Source of the DNA: Szabonella sp046295215
GTDB lineage: Bacteria; Pseudomonadota; Alphaproteobacteria; Rhodobacterales; Rhodobacteraceae
Assembly: GCA_046295215.1 (NCBI GenBank)
Contig: JBKBNP010000005.1
Coordinates: forward strand, 38,279-102,278
Direction of reading: 5' to 3'
DNA: 64,000 nucleotides
Below, in pieces: positions 33,350 through 42,661 of the stretch (position 1 is its first letter; each line of letters opens with the position of its first letter). A program made the translations under genes and the position numbers. The notes beneath the pieces are model-generated. The model did not search any database, was not told where the DNA came from, and worked only from the letters and a program-made list of their open reading frames with translations.

Positions 33350-34861
33350 CTATTCGATGGCCAGCGCCACGAAACGCGGGTCGCCGCCGCGACGGATCAG
33401 CAGGAGCAGCGATTTGCGGCCCGCATTGCGCGCCTCCTCGATGCGGTCCTTCAGATCCTTGACGCGGACGACCTTCTGCTGGCCCGCTTCGGTGATCACA
33501 TCGCCGTTGCGCAGTCCCTTGGCATAGGCCTCGGACACCTCGTCGACATTGGTGACGAGAAGCCCCTCGGTATCGCCCGGCATGCCAAGGCGCTGCGCCT
33601 CCTCGGAGGTTAGGGGCAGGACCGTGAGGCCCAGCAACTCGGCGGACTGTGGCTCGGACGAGGGGGCGGCGGCGGGAGTGGCCTCGCCTTCGGCTTCCTC
33701 GCGGCGGCCGAGCGTCACCGAAAGCGTCTGCGTCTTGCCGTCACGCATCACGATCACCCGCACGGCCTGACCGACCGGCGCATCGGCCACACGGCGCACA
33801 AGTTCGCGCGTGTCGGAGACCGGGGCGCCATCAAAGCTGGTGATGACATCGCCCGACTGCATGCCCGCATCCTTGGCCGGACCGTCCGGCACATCGGTGA
33901 TGAGTGCGCCCTTGGCATCGGCAAGCCCCATCGCCTCGGCCACATCGGGGGTCACGTCCTGAATGCGCACCCCGAGCCAGCCACGCCGGGTTTCCCCGAA
34001 CTCCTTGAGCTGCGCCACCACCTTGGTCACAACGTTCGATGCCATCGAGAAACCGATCCCGATGGAGCCGCCGGTGGGCGACAGGATCGCGGTGTTCACA
34101 CCGATCACCTCGCCATCGAGGTTGAAGAGCGGACCGCCCGAGTTGCCCCGGTTGATGGCTGCATCGGTCTGGATGTAATCGTCATAGGTGCCTGAAAGCG
34201 CGCGGCCCCGGGCCGAGACAATACCTGCACTGACCGAGAACCCCTGCCCCAGCGGGTTGCCCATGGCCACCACCCAGTCACCGACGCGCATCACATCGCT
34301 GTTGCCGAAGGGCACGAAGGGCAAGGGCGCGTCGCTTTCGACCTTCAGAAGCGCGATGTCGGTCTTGGGGTCGGTGCCCACGACCTTCGCCTTCAGGCGC
34401 TTGCCGGAAAAGAACTCGATTTCAATATCATCGGCTTTTTCGATGACATGGTTGTTGGTGACGATGAAGCCGTCCTCGGAGATCACGAACCCCGAGCCGA
34501 GCGCTTCGGACCGGCGCGGACGACCCTGGTCGCCACGGCCGTTGCGATCCATGAAATCGCGGAAGAAATCCTCGAAGGGCGAGCCTTCGGGAACCTGCGG
34601 GACGGGAGCGGTGCTGGCGGCCACGGTGGTCGAAGTGGTGATGTTCACGACCGAGGGGCTGATCTTTTCGGCCAGATCGGCAAAGCTGCCGGGCACGCCG
34701 CGCGCCTCGGCCACCAGAGCCTGAGAAAGTGCCAGCGCAAGCCCGAGGATCAGGGCGAGAAAGCCCCTGCCCAGTCCATTCACCGGTCGTGCGGCACGAG
34801 TCACCCCTGCTCCGACATTGTGGGAGATGCTTCTGGAACGCACTCGAAACTCCTTTTCCAT
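33350..34861 (-). CDS. degP: Do/HtrA-family periplasmic serine protease
   Basis: About 503 residues. Signal-anchor/peptide GFLALILGLALALSQALVAEA, trypsin-like domain with catalytic His in VTNNHVI, Asp in KTDIALLKV and Ser in AAINRGNSGGPL, then two PDZ domains (GWLGVRIQDVTPDVAEAMGL and LLGLTVLPLTSEEAQRLGM). Periplasmic quality-control protease/chaperone. The start at 34861 is the best ATG but lacks a strong ribosome-binding site; a GTG at 34783 directly before the hydrophobic stretch is the alternative. Downstream of hflK-hflC, separated from them by an intrinsic terminator, so it probably has its own promoter. Confidence 0.93.
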   Translation of the reverse strand: MEKEFRVRSRSISHNVGAGVTRAARPVNGLGRGFLALILGLALALSQALVAEARGVPGSFADLAEKISPSVVNITTSTTVAASTAPVPQVPEGSPFEDFFRDFMDRNGRGDQGRPRRSEALGSGFVISEDGFIVTNNHVIEKADDIEIEFFSGKRLKAKVVGTDPKTDIALLKVESDAPLPFVPFGNSDVMRVGDWVVAMGNPLGQGFSVSAGIVSARGRALSGTYDDYIQTDAAINRGNSGGPLFNLDGEVIGVNTAILSPTGGSIGIGFSMASNVVTKVVAQLKEFGETRRGWLGVRIQDVTPDVAEAMGLADAKGALITDVPDGPAKDAGMQSGDVITSFDGAPVSDTRELVRRVADAPVGQAVRVIVMRDGKTQTLSVTLGRREEAEGEATPAAAPSSEPQSAELLGLTVLPLTSEEAQRLGMPGDTEGLLVTNVDEVSEAYAKGLRNGDVITEAGQQKVVRVKDLKDRIEEARNAGRKSLLLLIRRGGDPRFVALAIE

Positions 34862-35000
34862 TTGCGGGTCCGTCCTGCACCGGATGGTTGCGGACCGCCG
34901 TCTGCTGCATCCTTCATCTAGGAGGTCCGCGATGCAATACAAACGCAGTCGCGCCGTCTCAACAGGATGTGATGGATCATCCTTGCACGCGGAGCGGCCA

Positions 35001-35036
35001 AGGAAAAGGGCCGCCCGCAACAATGGCGGGCGGCCC
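35001..35036 (-). terminator. Intrinsic terminator of hflK-hflC
   Basis: On the minus strand GGGCCGCCCGC, a seven-base loop and GCGGGCGGCCC (11 perfect pairs, 35008-35036) are followed directly by TTTTCC. It lies 40 bases past the end of hflC. Confidence 0.88.
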
Positions 35037-35076
35037 CGGTGTCTTGCGGCAGATCCCTGCCGGGGCGAAGGCGCGG

Positions 35077-35952
35077 TCAGTCCGCCACGATCACGCTGTC
35101 GCTGCGCAGATATTCGAAGAAAGTGCTGTCAGGCTGCATCACGATCGATGAATTGTCCCCCCGAAGCGCGCGCTCGTAGCTGGTCATCGAGCGCGTGAAG
35201 GCAAAGAACTCCGGGTCGCGCCCGAAAGCCTCGGCATAGATGCCGTTGCGCTGTGCATCCGCCTCACCGCGGATCACCTCGGCATCGCGGCGCGCGCCGG
35301 AGGTGAGTTCGACCACGGTCCGGTCGGCGGTTGCCCGCACGCGCTGCGCCGCCTCGTTACCACGGGCGATTTCATCCGCCGCCTCGCGTTCGCGTTCCGC
35401 CCGCATCCGCGCGAAGGTCGCGGCAAGGTTCTGTTCCGGCAGGTCGGTGCGGGTCAGACGCACGTCCACCACCTCGACCCCCAGTGACGAGGCCTCGCGC
35501 CGCGCACGGTCGCGGATCTGGTTCATCAGCGAGGTCCGGTCCTCGGACAGAACCCGGTTCGACGGAACCGAACCAAGCACCTCGCGGATGGCGGCGTTCA
35601 GGATCCGCTCCAGCCGGACCTGTGCGGCGCGCACGCCTTCGGTCCCGACAGATTCGCGGAAATCAACCAGGTTGACGATGCGCCAGCGCGCGAAGGCATC
35701 GACCACAAGGCGGCGGTCGTCCAGCGGCGTGACTTCGAGCGGTTGCGTGAACAGGCCGAGGATCCGGCCGTCATAGCGCACGACCTCTTGGATCAGCGGG
35801 ATCTTGAACCCGAGGCCAGGGTTTTCCTTGATCTGCTTGACCTGACCGAATTGCAGCACCAGCACCTTTTCGCGTTCATCCACGATGAACAGCGCGGAAA
35901 GCGCCACGGCGGCGGCAACACCAAGGACGGGAAGGATCATTGCGGCTTTCAT
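35077..35952 (-). CDS. hflC: HflC, membrane protease modulator (SPFH family)
   Basis: 291 residues. N-terminal membrane anchor (ILPVLGVAAAVALSALFIV), SPFH/band-7 domain with EKVLVLQFGQVKQI, PGLGFKIPL and AFARWRIVN, then the Ala/Glu/Arg-rich helix (ATFARMRAEREREAADEI) that oligomerises with HflK. Forms with HflK the periplasmic-facing complex controlling FtsH. The start overlaps the hflK stop (TGATG). Confidence 0.95.
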   Translation of the reverse strand: MKAAMILPVLGVAAAVALSALFIVDEREKVLVLQFGQVKQIKENPGLGFKIPLIQEVVRYDGRILGLFTQPLEVTPLDDRRLVVDAFARWRIVNLVDFRESVGTEGVRAAQVRLERILNAAIREVLGSVPSNRVLSEDRTSLMNQIRDRARREASSLGVEVVDVRLTRTDLPEQNLAATFARMRAEREREAADEIARGNEAAQRVRATADRTVVELTSGARRDAEVIRGEADAQRNGIYAEAFGRDPEFFAFTRSMTSYERALRGDNSSIVMQPDSTFFEYLRSDSVIVAD

Positions 35953-37133
35953 CAGTTGGTCCCTCCGGTGGCGGTCGACCCCGGTCGCGGCGTCAGTTCA
36001 TTCAGGGGCAGATAGGGCACAACACCCTGTCCGCCGGTGCCGTCGCCCCCGGAAACACCGTCGAGGATCACCTTGTTCATCGACCCAAGCACGTTTTCCA
36101 TGGTTTCGAGATACATGCGGCGGCGGGTCACATCCGGCGCCTTCACATATTCCTCATAGACGGCGAGGAAGCGGCTCGCCTCACCTTCGGCGTTGTTCAC
36201 GACCTGCGCGCGGTAGGCTTCCGATTCTTCCATCAGACGGGCGGATTCACCCCGGGCGGCGGCGGTGACGCGGTTGGCATAGGCATCGGCCTCTTTTTCC
36301 AGCCGGTCACGTTCCTGCTGGGCGGCCTGCACTTCGCGGAAGCTGTCGATGACCTCGCGCGGCGGGTCGGCCTTGTCGAAGTTGACACGGACGACATTGA
36401 TGCCCGCCTGATAGCTGTCGAGCGTGCCCTGCACCGCCGACCGCAGATCCGAGGCGATCAGGCCCCGGTCACGGTTCAGGACGGGGGCAAGCTCCGACCG
36501 CGCGATGATGTCGCGCATCGCGGATTCCGAAACCGCGCGAACCGTGTCGGCAGGCTCAGCCAGGTTGAACAGGAACGCTGCCGGGTCCGACACGTTCCAG
36601 ACGATCTGGAATTCGATGTCCACGATATTCTGGTCTCGCGTCAGCATCAGCCCGTTGTCGAGCGCGCCGCTGCGCCCGGTGCCCACGTCGGTCTGGCGTT
36701 CGCCCGTGACCTGCACGACTTCTGCCGTGACAAGCGGCCAGGGCGCGAAGTTGAGGCCCGGATTGCCGACCGCGCTGAACTCCCCGAGGAACAGCTCCAC
36801 CGCGCGTTCTTCGGGACGCACCGTATAGAAGGACGCGAAGGACCAGAGGCCGAGCGCAACGAGGATGCCGAGCCCGACCCCCTGCTTGGTGAACATCGGC
36901 CCCATGCTGCGGCCACCGCCACCGCCGCCACCGTTCGAGCCACGCCCCCCTCTGCCGCCCATCAGGACGCGAAGCTGCTCCTGCCCCTTCTTCACGATTT
37001 CGTCGATCTCGGGGATCTGGGGGCCGTCATTGCCAGGCTTGCGACCGTTTCCCGGGCGATTGTCCCCGCCCCGGTTGTCATCGCCACGGTTTCCACCACC
37101 GCCACCGCCCCACGGGCCTCCGTTTCCAGACAT
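35952..37133 (-). CDS. hflK: HflK, membrane protease modulator (SPFH family)
   Basis: 393 residues. Gly/Asn/Arg-rich cytoplasmic N-terminus (about residues 1-40) and a second glycine cluster, then one membrane segment (VGLGILVALGLWSFASFYTV), band-7 domain with RPEERAVELFLGEF and PGLNFAPWPL, IEFQIVWNVSDPAAFLFN, and the long helical C-terminus with AEGEASRFLAVYEEYVKAPDVTR (in parts), diagnostic of HflK. ATG with GGAAGGGAA upstream. First gene of hflK-hflC. Confidence 0.95.
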   Translation of the reverse strand: MSGNGGPWGGGGGGNRGDDNRGGDNRPGNGRKPGNDGPQIPEIDEIVKKGQEQLRVLMGGRGGRGSNGGGGGGGRSMGPMFTKQGVGLGILVALGLWSFASFYTVRPEERAVELFLGEFSAVGNPGLNFAPWPLVTAEVVQVTGERQTDVGTGRSGALDNGLMLTRDQNIVDIEFQIVWNVSDPAAFLFNLAEPADTVRAVSESAMRDIIARSELAPVLNRDRGLIASDLRSAVQGTLDSYQAGINVVRVNFDKADPPREVIDSFREVQAAQQERDRLEKEADAYANRVTAAARGESARLMEESEAYRAQVVNNAEGEASRFLAVYEEYVKAPDVTRRRMYLETMENVLGSMNKVILDGVSGGDGTGGQGVVPYLPLNELTPRPGSTATGGTN

Positions 37134-37193
37134 ATGCTTCCCTTCCTGTCTTCTTTCCGTTCAAACTGGTCATCGCCAGCCAATTTTCAAGCA

Positions 37194-38555
37194 CTATCCG
37201 ACGCGCCGCACCGGATTGCGCATGGTCACAAGTTCCTCGGCCATGGTCGGATGGACCGCGATGGTGCGGTCGAAATCCTCTTTTGTGGCCCCCATGGTGA
37301 TTGCGATGGCGGCAAGCTGGATCATCTCGCCCGCATTTTCCGCGACGATATGGCACCCCAGAACCTTGCGGCTGTCGGCACAGACCACGAGTTTCATCAT
37401 CACCCGCGCCTCGCGTCCGGCAAAGGCCGTGTGCATCGGGCGGAAGGCCGTGGCATAGATCTCCACCGGCCCCCGGTCGCGCGCGGCCTCCTCGGTCAGC
37501 CCGACCGAGCCAAGTTCGGGCTGTGTGAACACCGCCGAGGCCACAAGGCTGTGATCCACCTGGCGGCGCTGTCCGCCAAAGACTGTATCGGCAAAGGCAT
37601 GACCCTCGCGGATGGCAACCGGCGTCAGATTGACGCGGTCGGTCACATCGCCCACGGCATAGACCGAGGGCACGGCGGTCTGGCTGAATCCATCCACCAC
37701 GATCTCGCCATTGCGGCCCAGACCCACGCCGATCTCCTCCAGCCCCATGCCGCCCGAATTGGGCTTGCGGCCGGTCGCGTAAAGCACGGCGTCGAATTCG
37801 TCCGCGCTGCCATCGGTCGCCACGGCCCGGATTACCGCCCCGGCCTTTTCCAGCCGGATGACATCGGTTCCACAGCGGATGTCGATGCCGTGCGCCTGCA
37901 TGGCGGTCGCGACATGGCCGCGCGCCTCGTCATCGAATCCCCGCAAGATCTGCGCCCCCCGGTAATACTGGCTGACCCTTGCGCCCAGCCCATGCAGGAT
38001 GCAGGCAAATTCGCTGGCGATGAAGCCGCCGCCGACGATCAGCACACGATCGGGCAGCGCCGCCATCCGGAACACCTCATTGGAAGTGATCGCGAGGTCG
38101 GCCCCCTCGATGTCCGGCACGAAGGGTCGCCCGCCGGTGGCGATCAGGATATGCTTGGCAGTCACGGTCTGCCCGTCGGCCAGCCGCAGGGTATGGGCAT
38201 CGACGAGCGTGGCGCGCTGGTCGAAAACCGTCACCCCCGCCCCCTCCAGGCCCGACCGGTAAGCCGCCTCCAGCCGGTCGAGTTCGGCATCCAGCTTGGC
38301 CCGGAACGCCGCCCAGTCGAACGCGCCGATCCCGGCCTGCCAGCCATAGGCGCGGGCATCCTCCACCAGATCGGGATAGGCGGAGGCAAAGACCATCAGC
38401 TTTTTCGGCACGCAACCCCGGATGACACAGGTGCCGCCCATCCGGTATTCCTCGGCCAGCGCCACGCTTGCGCCATGCGTGCCCGCCGCGATCCGCGCGG
38501 CCCGCACACCGCCCGACCCGCCGCCGATGACGAAAAGATCATGGTCGAAAGCCAC
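37194..38555 (-). CDS. gor: Glutathione-disulfide reductase
   Basis: 453 residues. FAD-binding N-terminus DLFVIGGGSGGVRAARI, redox-active disulphide GGTCVIRGCVPKK, NADPH-binding RVLIVGGGFIASEFACIL, ATGRKPN, the second FAD contact VYAVGDVTDRVNLTPVA, and the interface His-Glu pair HPTMAEEL. The signature and length fit glutathione rather than lipoamide reductases. The start is a GTG with GGAG inside the rpiA stop region, three bases after rpiA ends, so it is coupled to rpiA. Confidence 0.94.
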   Translation of the reverse strand: MAFDHDLFVIGGGSGGVRAARIAAGTHGASVALAEEYRMGGTCVIRGCVPKKLMVFASAYPDLVEDARAYGWQAGIGAFDWAAFRAKLDAELDRLEAAYRSGLEGAGVTVFDQRATLVDAHTLRLADGQTVTAKHILIATGGRPFVPDIEGADLAITSNEVFRMAALPDRVLIVGGGFIASEFACILHGLGARVSQYYRGAQILRGFDDEARGHVATAMQAHGIDIRCGTDVIRLEKAGAVIRAVATDGSADEFDAVLYATGRKPNSGGMGLEEIGVGLGRNGEIVVDGFSQTAVPSVYAVGDVTDRVNLTPVAIREGHAFADTVFGGQRRQVDHSLVASAVFTQPELGSVGLTEEAARDRGPVEIYATAFRPMHTAFAGREARVMMKLVVCADSRKVLGCHIVAENAGEMIQLAAIAITMGATKEDFDRTIAVHPTMAEELVTMRNPVRRVG

Positions 38556-38558
38556 GCG

Positions 38559-39347
38559 TCACTCCCCCAGATCGGCAAAGATGTTGTCGGTCGGCGCAAA
38601 TTCCACGCGCTCGTCCTGCACCTCGCCGGAATTGATGTCACGCACCACCACGCGCCCGTCGCCATGACCGACCACCACGATGTCGCAGATGTCGATGAAA
38701 AGACCGTTCTCGACCACGCCGGGGATCTGGTTCAGGACCATCGCCAACTGGCGCGGATTGCCAATGCGTTTCAGATGCAGATCGAGGATGTAATTCGCCT
38801 CATCCGTGACCAGCGGTGCCGCACCATTCATCCGCAAACTCACATCGCGGTTCATCACATCGAGCGAGACCAGCATCTCCTCCACCAGTGCCTTGGTGGT
38901 CTGCCAGCCGAAGGGGATCACTTCGATGGGCAGGGGAAAGGCGCCGAGTTGCGCCACTTCCTTGGCCGCATCGGCAATCACGATCATCTGGTCCGAAGCC
39001 GTCGCCACGATCTTTTCCTGCAACAGCGCCGCCCCGCCGCCCTTGATGAGGTTCAGCCCGGGGTCGAATTCATCCGCCCCGTCGATGGTCAGATCGAGCC
39101 ATTTCGCCTCGTCAAGCGAGGTGATCGGAATGCCCAGCTGGCGCGCCAGCTCGGCGGTGCGCGATGAAGTCGGAACGCCCGTCACCCGCAAGCCCTCCTC
39201 GCGGACCCTCTCGGCCAGACAGCGCACCATCCAGGCCGCTGTCGATCCTGTCCCGAGCCCCACCTTCATGCGATCCTCGATGAAATCGACAGCGCGCCTT
39301 GCGGCCACGAATTTGGCCTTGTCGATCGGGGAAAGGTCGGCGGGCAT
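38559..39347 (-). CDS. rpiA: Ribose-5-phosphate isomerase A
   Basis: 262 residues. Interconverts ribose 5-phosphate and ribulose 5-phosphate. Visible are GLGTGSTAAWMVRCL, VPTSSRTAELARQLGI, DLTIDGADEFDP (catalytic Asp) and LIKGGGAALLQEKIVA with the catalytic Glu/Lys, all as in RpiA. The start at 39347 (MPADLSPIDK) has GGAG upstream; the longer in-frame extension runs through a repeat element and is rejected. Operon with gor. Confidence 0.95.
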   Translation of the reverse strand: MPADLSPIDKAKFVAARRAVDFIEDRMKVGLGTGSTAAWMVRCLAERVREEGLRVTGVPTSSRTAELARQLGIPITSLDEAKWLDLTIDGADEFDPGLNLIKGGGAALLQEKIVATASDQMIVIADAAKEVAQLGAFPLPIEVIPFGWQTTKALVEEMLVSLDVMNRDVSLRMNGAAPLVTDEANYILDLHLKRIGNPRQLAMVLNQIPGVVENGLFIDICDIVVVGHGDGRVVVRDINSGEVQDERVEFAPTDNIFADLGE

Positions 39348-39468
39348 GGCATGTCTCCGGCTTGAAGCTTGGGTGTTTATAGGCAAAGCCCCGCCGGGGT
39401 GCGAGGGGGCAATTTGTCTGCGGCTGCGCGAGCCCCCCGAAGTTGCGCGCCCTGAAGCGTCAGAAGCC

Positions 39469-39499
39469 TCCGGCGGAGGTATTTTTGCCAAGATGAAAT
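39469..39499 (+). repeat. Dispersed intergenic element, type A, copy 5
   Basis: GGCGGAGGTATTT, three bases and CCAAGATGAAA in plus orientation, in the 439-base gap between rpiA and the GST gene. It faces copy 6 at 39592-39620. Confidence 0.8.
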
Positions 39500-39786
39500 C
39501 CGGATCGATTCGCGTGCCGGAAGGGGCGCGCGCGGGATGCGGACCAAGGTGCCACCTTGCCGCGCGCAGCCTCGTGGACCGCCACCGGGGCTTTCACCCT
39601 AGTGCAAATACCTCCCGGGGTGAGCGCACAGTGCGCGAGGGGGCGGGACGCCCTTCCTCCCCGCAGCAATAGGCCCGGCGGGTCGCGGCGGGGGGGGGGA
39701 GAAGCGTCGCATCCTGCCACGCATCGCGCCGGGGCGCGGTATCTGCTAGACCCCAAGTCTGGATGGAACCCGAAAGCCGCCCCCGC
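39500..39786. other. Intergenic region upstream of the GST gene
   Basis: Between two facing type A repeat copies and the GST start. It holds a G-run (about 39692-39700) and a GCGCACAGTGCGC palindrome (39624-39636), but no ORF with a ribosome-binding site and no clear promoter. Confidence 0.45.
39592..39649 (-). repeat. Dispersed intergenic element, type A, copy 6
   Basis: Read on the minus strand: GCGCACTGTGCGC palindrome, then CACCCCGGGAGGTATTT, three bases and CTAGGGTGAAAG. Opposite orientation to copy 5, 93 bases away, so the two cores form an inverted pair. Confidence 0.75.
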
Positions 39787-40476
39787 ATGTATATCCTGCA
39801 TTACGCCCCGGACAATGCGTCGATGATCCTGCGCATCGCGTTGCTGGAGGCTCGCGTCGATTTCACGACACGGCTGGTGGACCGGCGCCTGCGCGAACAG
39901 GACGGGCCGGACTACCGCGCGCTGGCCCCCACGGGCCTGATCCCGACATTGGAAACGCCCGAGGGGCCGCTTTTCGAAACCGGGGCGGTCCTGCTGTGGC
40001 TTTCCGACCGCCACCCTTCCGCCCGTCTCGGGCCGTCCACCGACAGCCCCTTGCGCGGTCATTTCCTCAAATGGCTTTTCTTTCTGTCCAACAGCGCCCA
40101 TGCCGATCTGCGGCAGTTGTTCTATCCGCTGACCTATGTGCCGGCAGAGGCAGTGGCCGGGCATGGCGACATCATTTCGGCCCGGATGATCCGGCATTTC
40201 GCCCTGCTCGACCGGGCCTGTGCAGGCGATCCGTCACTCTTTGCGCCCCCTTCGGCGCTTGCCATTTATGCCTGCGCGTTGATCCGCTGGTCGGTGCTTT
40301 ACCCCGAGGGGCATTCCCCTTGGTTCCGGCATGCCGATTTCCCGGCGCTTGCCGGGCTTTGTCACAACATGGAAGCGCGCGCTTCCGTCACCGAAACGGC
40401 CCGGGCCGAAGGTCTTGGCCCAAGCCCGTTTTCCGTCCCGCAACCCGTCTGCCCGCCCGAGGGCAGCGCAACCTGA
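39787..40476 (+). CDS. Glutathione S-transferase family protein
   Basis: About 229 residues. Thioredoxin-like N-terminal domain (MYILHYAPDNASMILRIALLE; the active-site Ser in NAS), the glutathione-contacting LIPTLETPEGPLFETGAVLLWL (in parts, with the Glu-Thr pair), and an all-helical C-terminal domain. The substrate is unknown. Start chosen at the family N-terminus. The gene ends seven bases before sdaA, suggesting one transcript. Confidence 0.85.
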   Translation: MYILHYAPDNASMILRIALLEARVDFTTRLVDRRLREQDGPDYRALAPTGLIPTLETPEGPLFETGAVLLWLSDRHPSARLGPSTDSPLRGHFLKWLFFLSNSAHADLRQLFYPLTYVPAEAVAGHGDIISARMIRHFALLDRACAGDPSLFAPPSALAIYACALIRWSVLYPEGHSPWFRHADFPALAGLCHNMEARASVTETARAEGLGPSPFSVPQPVCPPEGSAT

Positions 40477-40483
40477 GGTCCAG

Positions 40484-41863
40484 ATGTTCCTGTCCGTCTT
40501 CGACATGTTCAAAGTGGGGATCGGCCCCTCCTCCAGCCACACGATGGGGCCGATGGTGGCGGGGAGCCTGTTTCTGGACCGGTTGCGCCGGTCGCCGTTC
40601 AAGGCGCAGGGAGTGCGGGCCGCCCTTCATGGTTCGCTCGCCTTTACCGGGGTCGGGCATGCCACCGACCGCGCGACGATCCTCGGCCTCGCCGGGTTCG
40701 AGCCTGCCAGCTATGACGCGGGAGCCGCCGATGCGGCACTTGCCGAAATCCGCGCGACGAAGCGGATCGAGGCGCCGGGACTTGGCCCGCTGGCCTTCGA
40801 TCCCGACTGCGATCTGGTGTTCGACTACGGGCCAAACCTGCCCGGTCATGCCAATGGCATGATCCTGCGCGCGACCGATGCGCAGGGCGACGTGATTCTG
40901 GAAGAAACCTATTATTCCATCGGCGGCGGTTTCGTTCTGACCGCCGGGGAACTGGAGGCAGCCTCCGAGGCACGCAAGGCGGCCCCTGCGGATGTGCCCT
41001 ACCCGTTCGACAGCGCCGACCGCATGCTGGAGATGGCCCGCGCCTCGAACCTCTCCATCGCCGCGATGAAACGCGCAAACGAGCTGAAATTCCGCAGCGC
41101 CACCGATCTGGACCGCGGCCTTGCCCGGATCTGGCAGGTGATGAACGACTGCATCTCGCGCGGCATGACGGGCACCGGCATCCTGCCCGGCGGGCTGAAG
41201 GTGCGCAGGCGGGCAAAAGGCATCCATGATGCGCTGATGGCCGAACGCGGGCTGAACATGACGCCCCCCCATGTCATCAATGACTGGATGAGCCTCTATG
41301 CCATGGCGGTGAACGAGGAGAACGCGGCCGGGGGGCAGGTCGTGACCGCGCCCACCAACGGCGCGGCGGGGGTGGTGCCGGCCGTGATCCGCTACTGGCT
41401 CGACCATGTGCCGGGGGCGGCGCCCTCGCGCGTTGGGGAGTTTTTGCTGACCGCCGCCGCCATCGGCGGGCTTTGCAAGCACAATGCCTCGATCTCGGGG
41501 GCGGAATGCGGCTGCCAGGCCGAGGTCGGATCGGCTGCCGCCATGGCTGCGGCGGGGCTTGCGGCGGTGATGGGCGGCACGCCCGAACAGGTGGAAAACG
41601 CCGCCGAGATTGCGCTGGAACATCACCTCGGCATGACCTGCGACCCGGTGAAGGGACTGGTGCAGGTGCCCTGCATCGAGCGCAACGGGCTTGGTGCGAT
41701 CAAGGCGGTGTCGGCGGCCAGCCTTGCCCTGCGCGGCGACGGGCAGCATCTGGTCAGCCTTGATGCCTGTATCGAGACGATGCGGCAGACCGGGCGCGAC
41801 ATGAACGAGAAATACAAGGAAACCAGCCTCGGCGGACTGGCCGTCAACGTGCCGAATTGCTGA
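40484..41863 (+). CDS. sdaA: L-serine ammonia-lyase (iron-sulphur serine dehydratase)
   Basis: 459 residues, the fused single-chain form. The N-terminal domain has VGIGPSSSHTMGPM; the C-terminal catalytic domain has NEENAAGGQVVTAPTNGAAG, KHNASISGAECGCQAEVGSA (in parts) and MTCDPVKGLVQVPCIERN, giving the three cysteines that hold the labile [4Fe-4S] cluster. Converts L-serine to pyruvate and ammonia. ATG with GAGG close upstream. Confidence 0.96.
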   Translation: MFLSVFDMFKVGIGPSSSHTMGPMVAGSLFLDRLRRSPFKAQGVRAALHGSLAFTGVGHATDRATILGLAGFEPASYDAGAADAALAEIRATKRIEAPGLGPLAFDPDCDLVFDYGPNLPGHANGMILRATDAQGDVILEETYYSIGGGFVLTAGELEAASEARKAAPADVPYPFDSADRMLEMARASNLSIAAMKRANELKFRSATDLDRGLARIWQVMNDCISRGMTGTGILPGGLKVRRRAKGIHDALMAERGLNMTPPHVINDWMSLYAMAVNEENAAGGQVVTAPTNGAAGVVPAVIRYWLDHVPGAAPSRVGEFLLTAAAIGGLCKHNASISGAECGCQAEVGSAAAMAAAGLAAVMGGTPEQVENAAEIALEHHLGMTCDPVKGLVQVPCIERNGLGAIKAVSAASLALRGDGQHLVSLDACIETMRQTGRDMNEKYKETSLGGLAVNVPNC

Positions 41864-41873
41864 CCCCTGCGGG

Positions 41874-42509
41874 TCAGGCCGGTGCCGGTGGCGGCGCGAC
41901 CAGATGGCCCGCCCCGCGCACGGCGGCATAGAGGTCGAATTCGGCGGCATTGCGCTTCAGGAGCCGGGCAAGAACCTCCTCCTCCAGCGTGTAATCGGTA
42001 TCCTCTGCCTCGGGCGAGACATTGCGGAACGGCAGTTTCAGCCGCGTGCCCAGCCGGTCGGACAGGAACGCCACCAGCCGGTCCGTGCGGCGGTAATCGA
42101 AGAGGTGATCCACCCGCGCCCGCGCCCCGTCCCAGCCCACGAACCGGTCCTGCCGGCCCAGTTTGGCGCGCGGATGGGGGTGGGGGCTCAGGTAATCGGC
42201 CACGAAATCGTTGAAACTGACCTCCCGCGTGCTGATGCGCAGCGCCGCCACATTGTCGCGCTGGCGATAGCGATACCAGCTTTGCAGCCGCCGCAGCGGC
42301 TCGCGCACCACCGCCACCAGTTCGACCCTGCCCCCGAGTTCCGTCTCCAGCGCCGCGCGGTGATTGCGGTCAAACGCCTCGGCCCGGATGTGGCGGGGCG
42401 CATCAGGGGCAAGGTCGGTGGCCAGCGGCTCCAGCATCGCCCGAAGCGCCAGAGACCCCGTCTTGGGCACTTCCAGAACGACAAGACGTGGCGACGGCAG
42501 GATCAGCAT
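41874..42509 (-). CDS. Sulfotransferase-like protein
   Basis: About 211 residues. VLEVPKTGSLALRAML fits the 5'-phosphosulfate-binding loop (PKTGS) of PAPS-dependent sulfotransferases, and VVREPLRRLQSWY matches the 3'-phosphate loop. The C-terminal half is short and diverged. The acceptor is unknown, perhaps a surface glycan. The start ATG at 42509 has only a distant purine stretch. Confidence 0.75.
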   Translation of the reverse strand: MLILPSPRLVVLEVPKTGSLALRAMLEPLATDLAPDAPRHIRAEAFDRNHRAALETELGGRVELVAVVREPLRRLQSWYRYRQRDNVAALRISTREVSFNDFVADYLSPHPHPRAKLGRQDRFVGWDGARARVDHLFDYRRTDRLVAFLSDRLGTRLKLPFRNVSPEAEDTDYTLEEEVLARLLKRNAAEFDLYAAVRGAGHLVAPPPAPA

Positions 42510-42661
42510 TGGCAACGATTGTCCCTTTTTCCGTTGACCCTACAGAGGGTTGCAGAACCATGCAACGCCAGTGGAGCCGTGGCGCATCGGCCCCGAGGCG
42601 ATGATCTGCCCTGCCAAATAGGGGCTGGACCCGGCGCCGGTGCCCGGCTACGGATTTCACC

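Noticed and set aside
34932..35198. ORF with an AGGAGG site seven bases before ATG on the plus strand between degP and hflC
   Set aside because: It runs through the hflC terminator hairpin and into the hflC coding region antisense, with a Cys/Arg-rich sequence lacking any family. The ribosome-binding site is probably coincidental.
35940..39167. Open frame of 1075 codons on the plus strand opposite hflK, gor and rpiA
   Set aside because: Shadow frame; composition and lack of start signals show it is not a gene.
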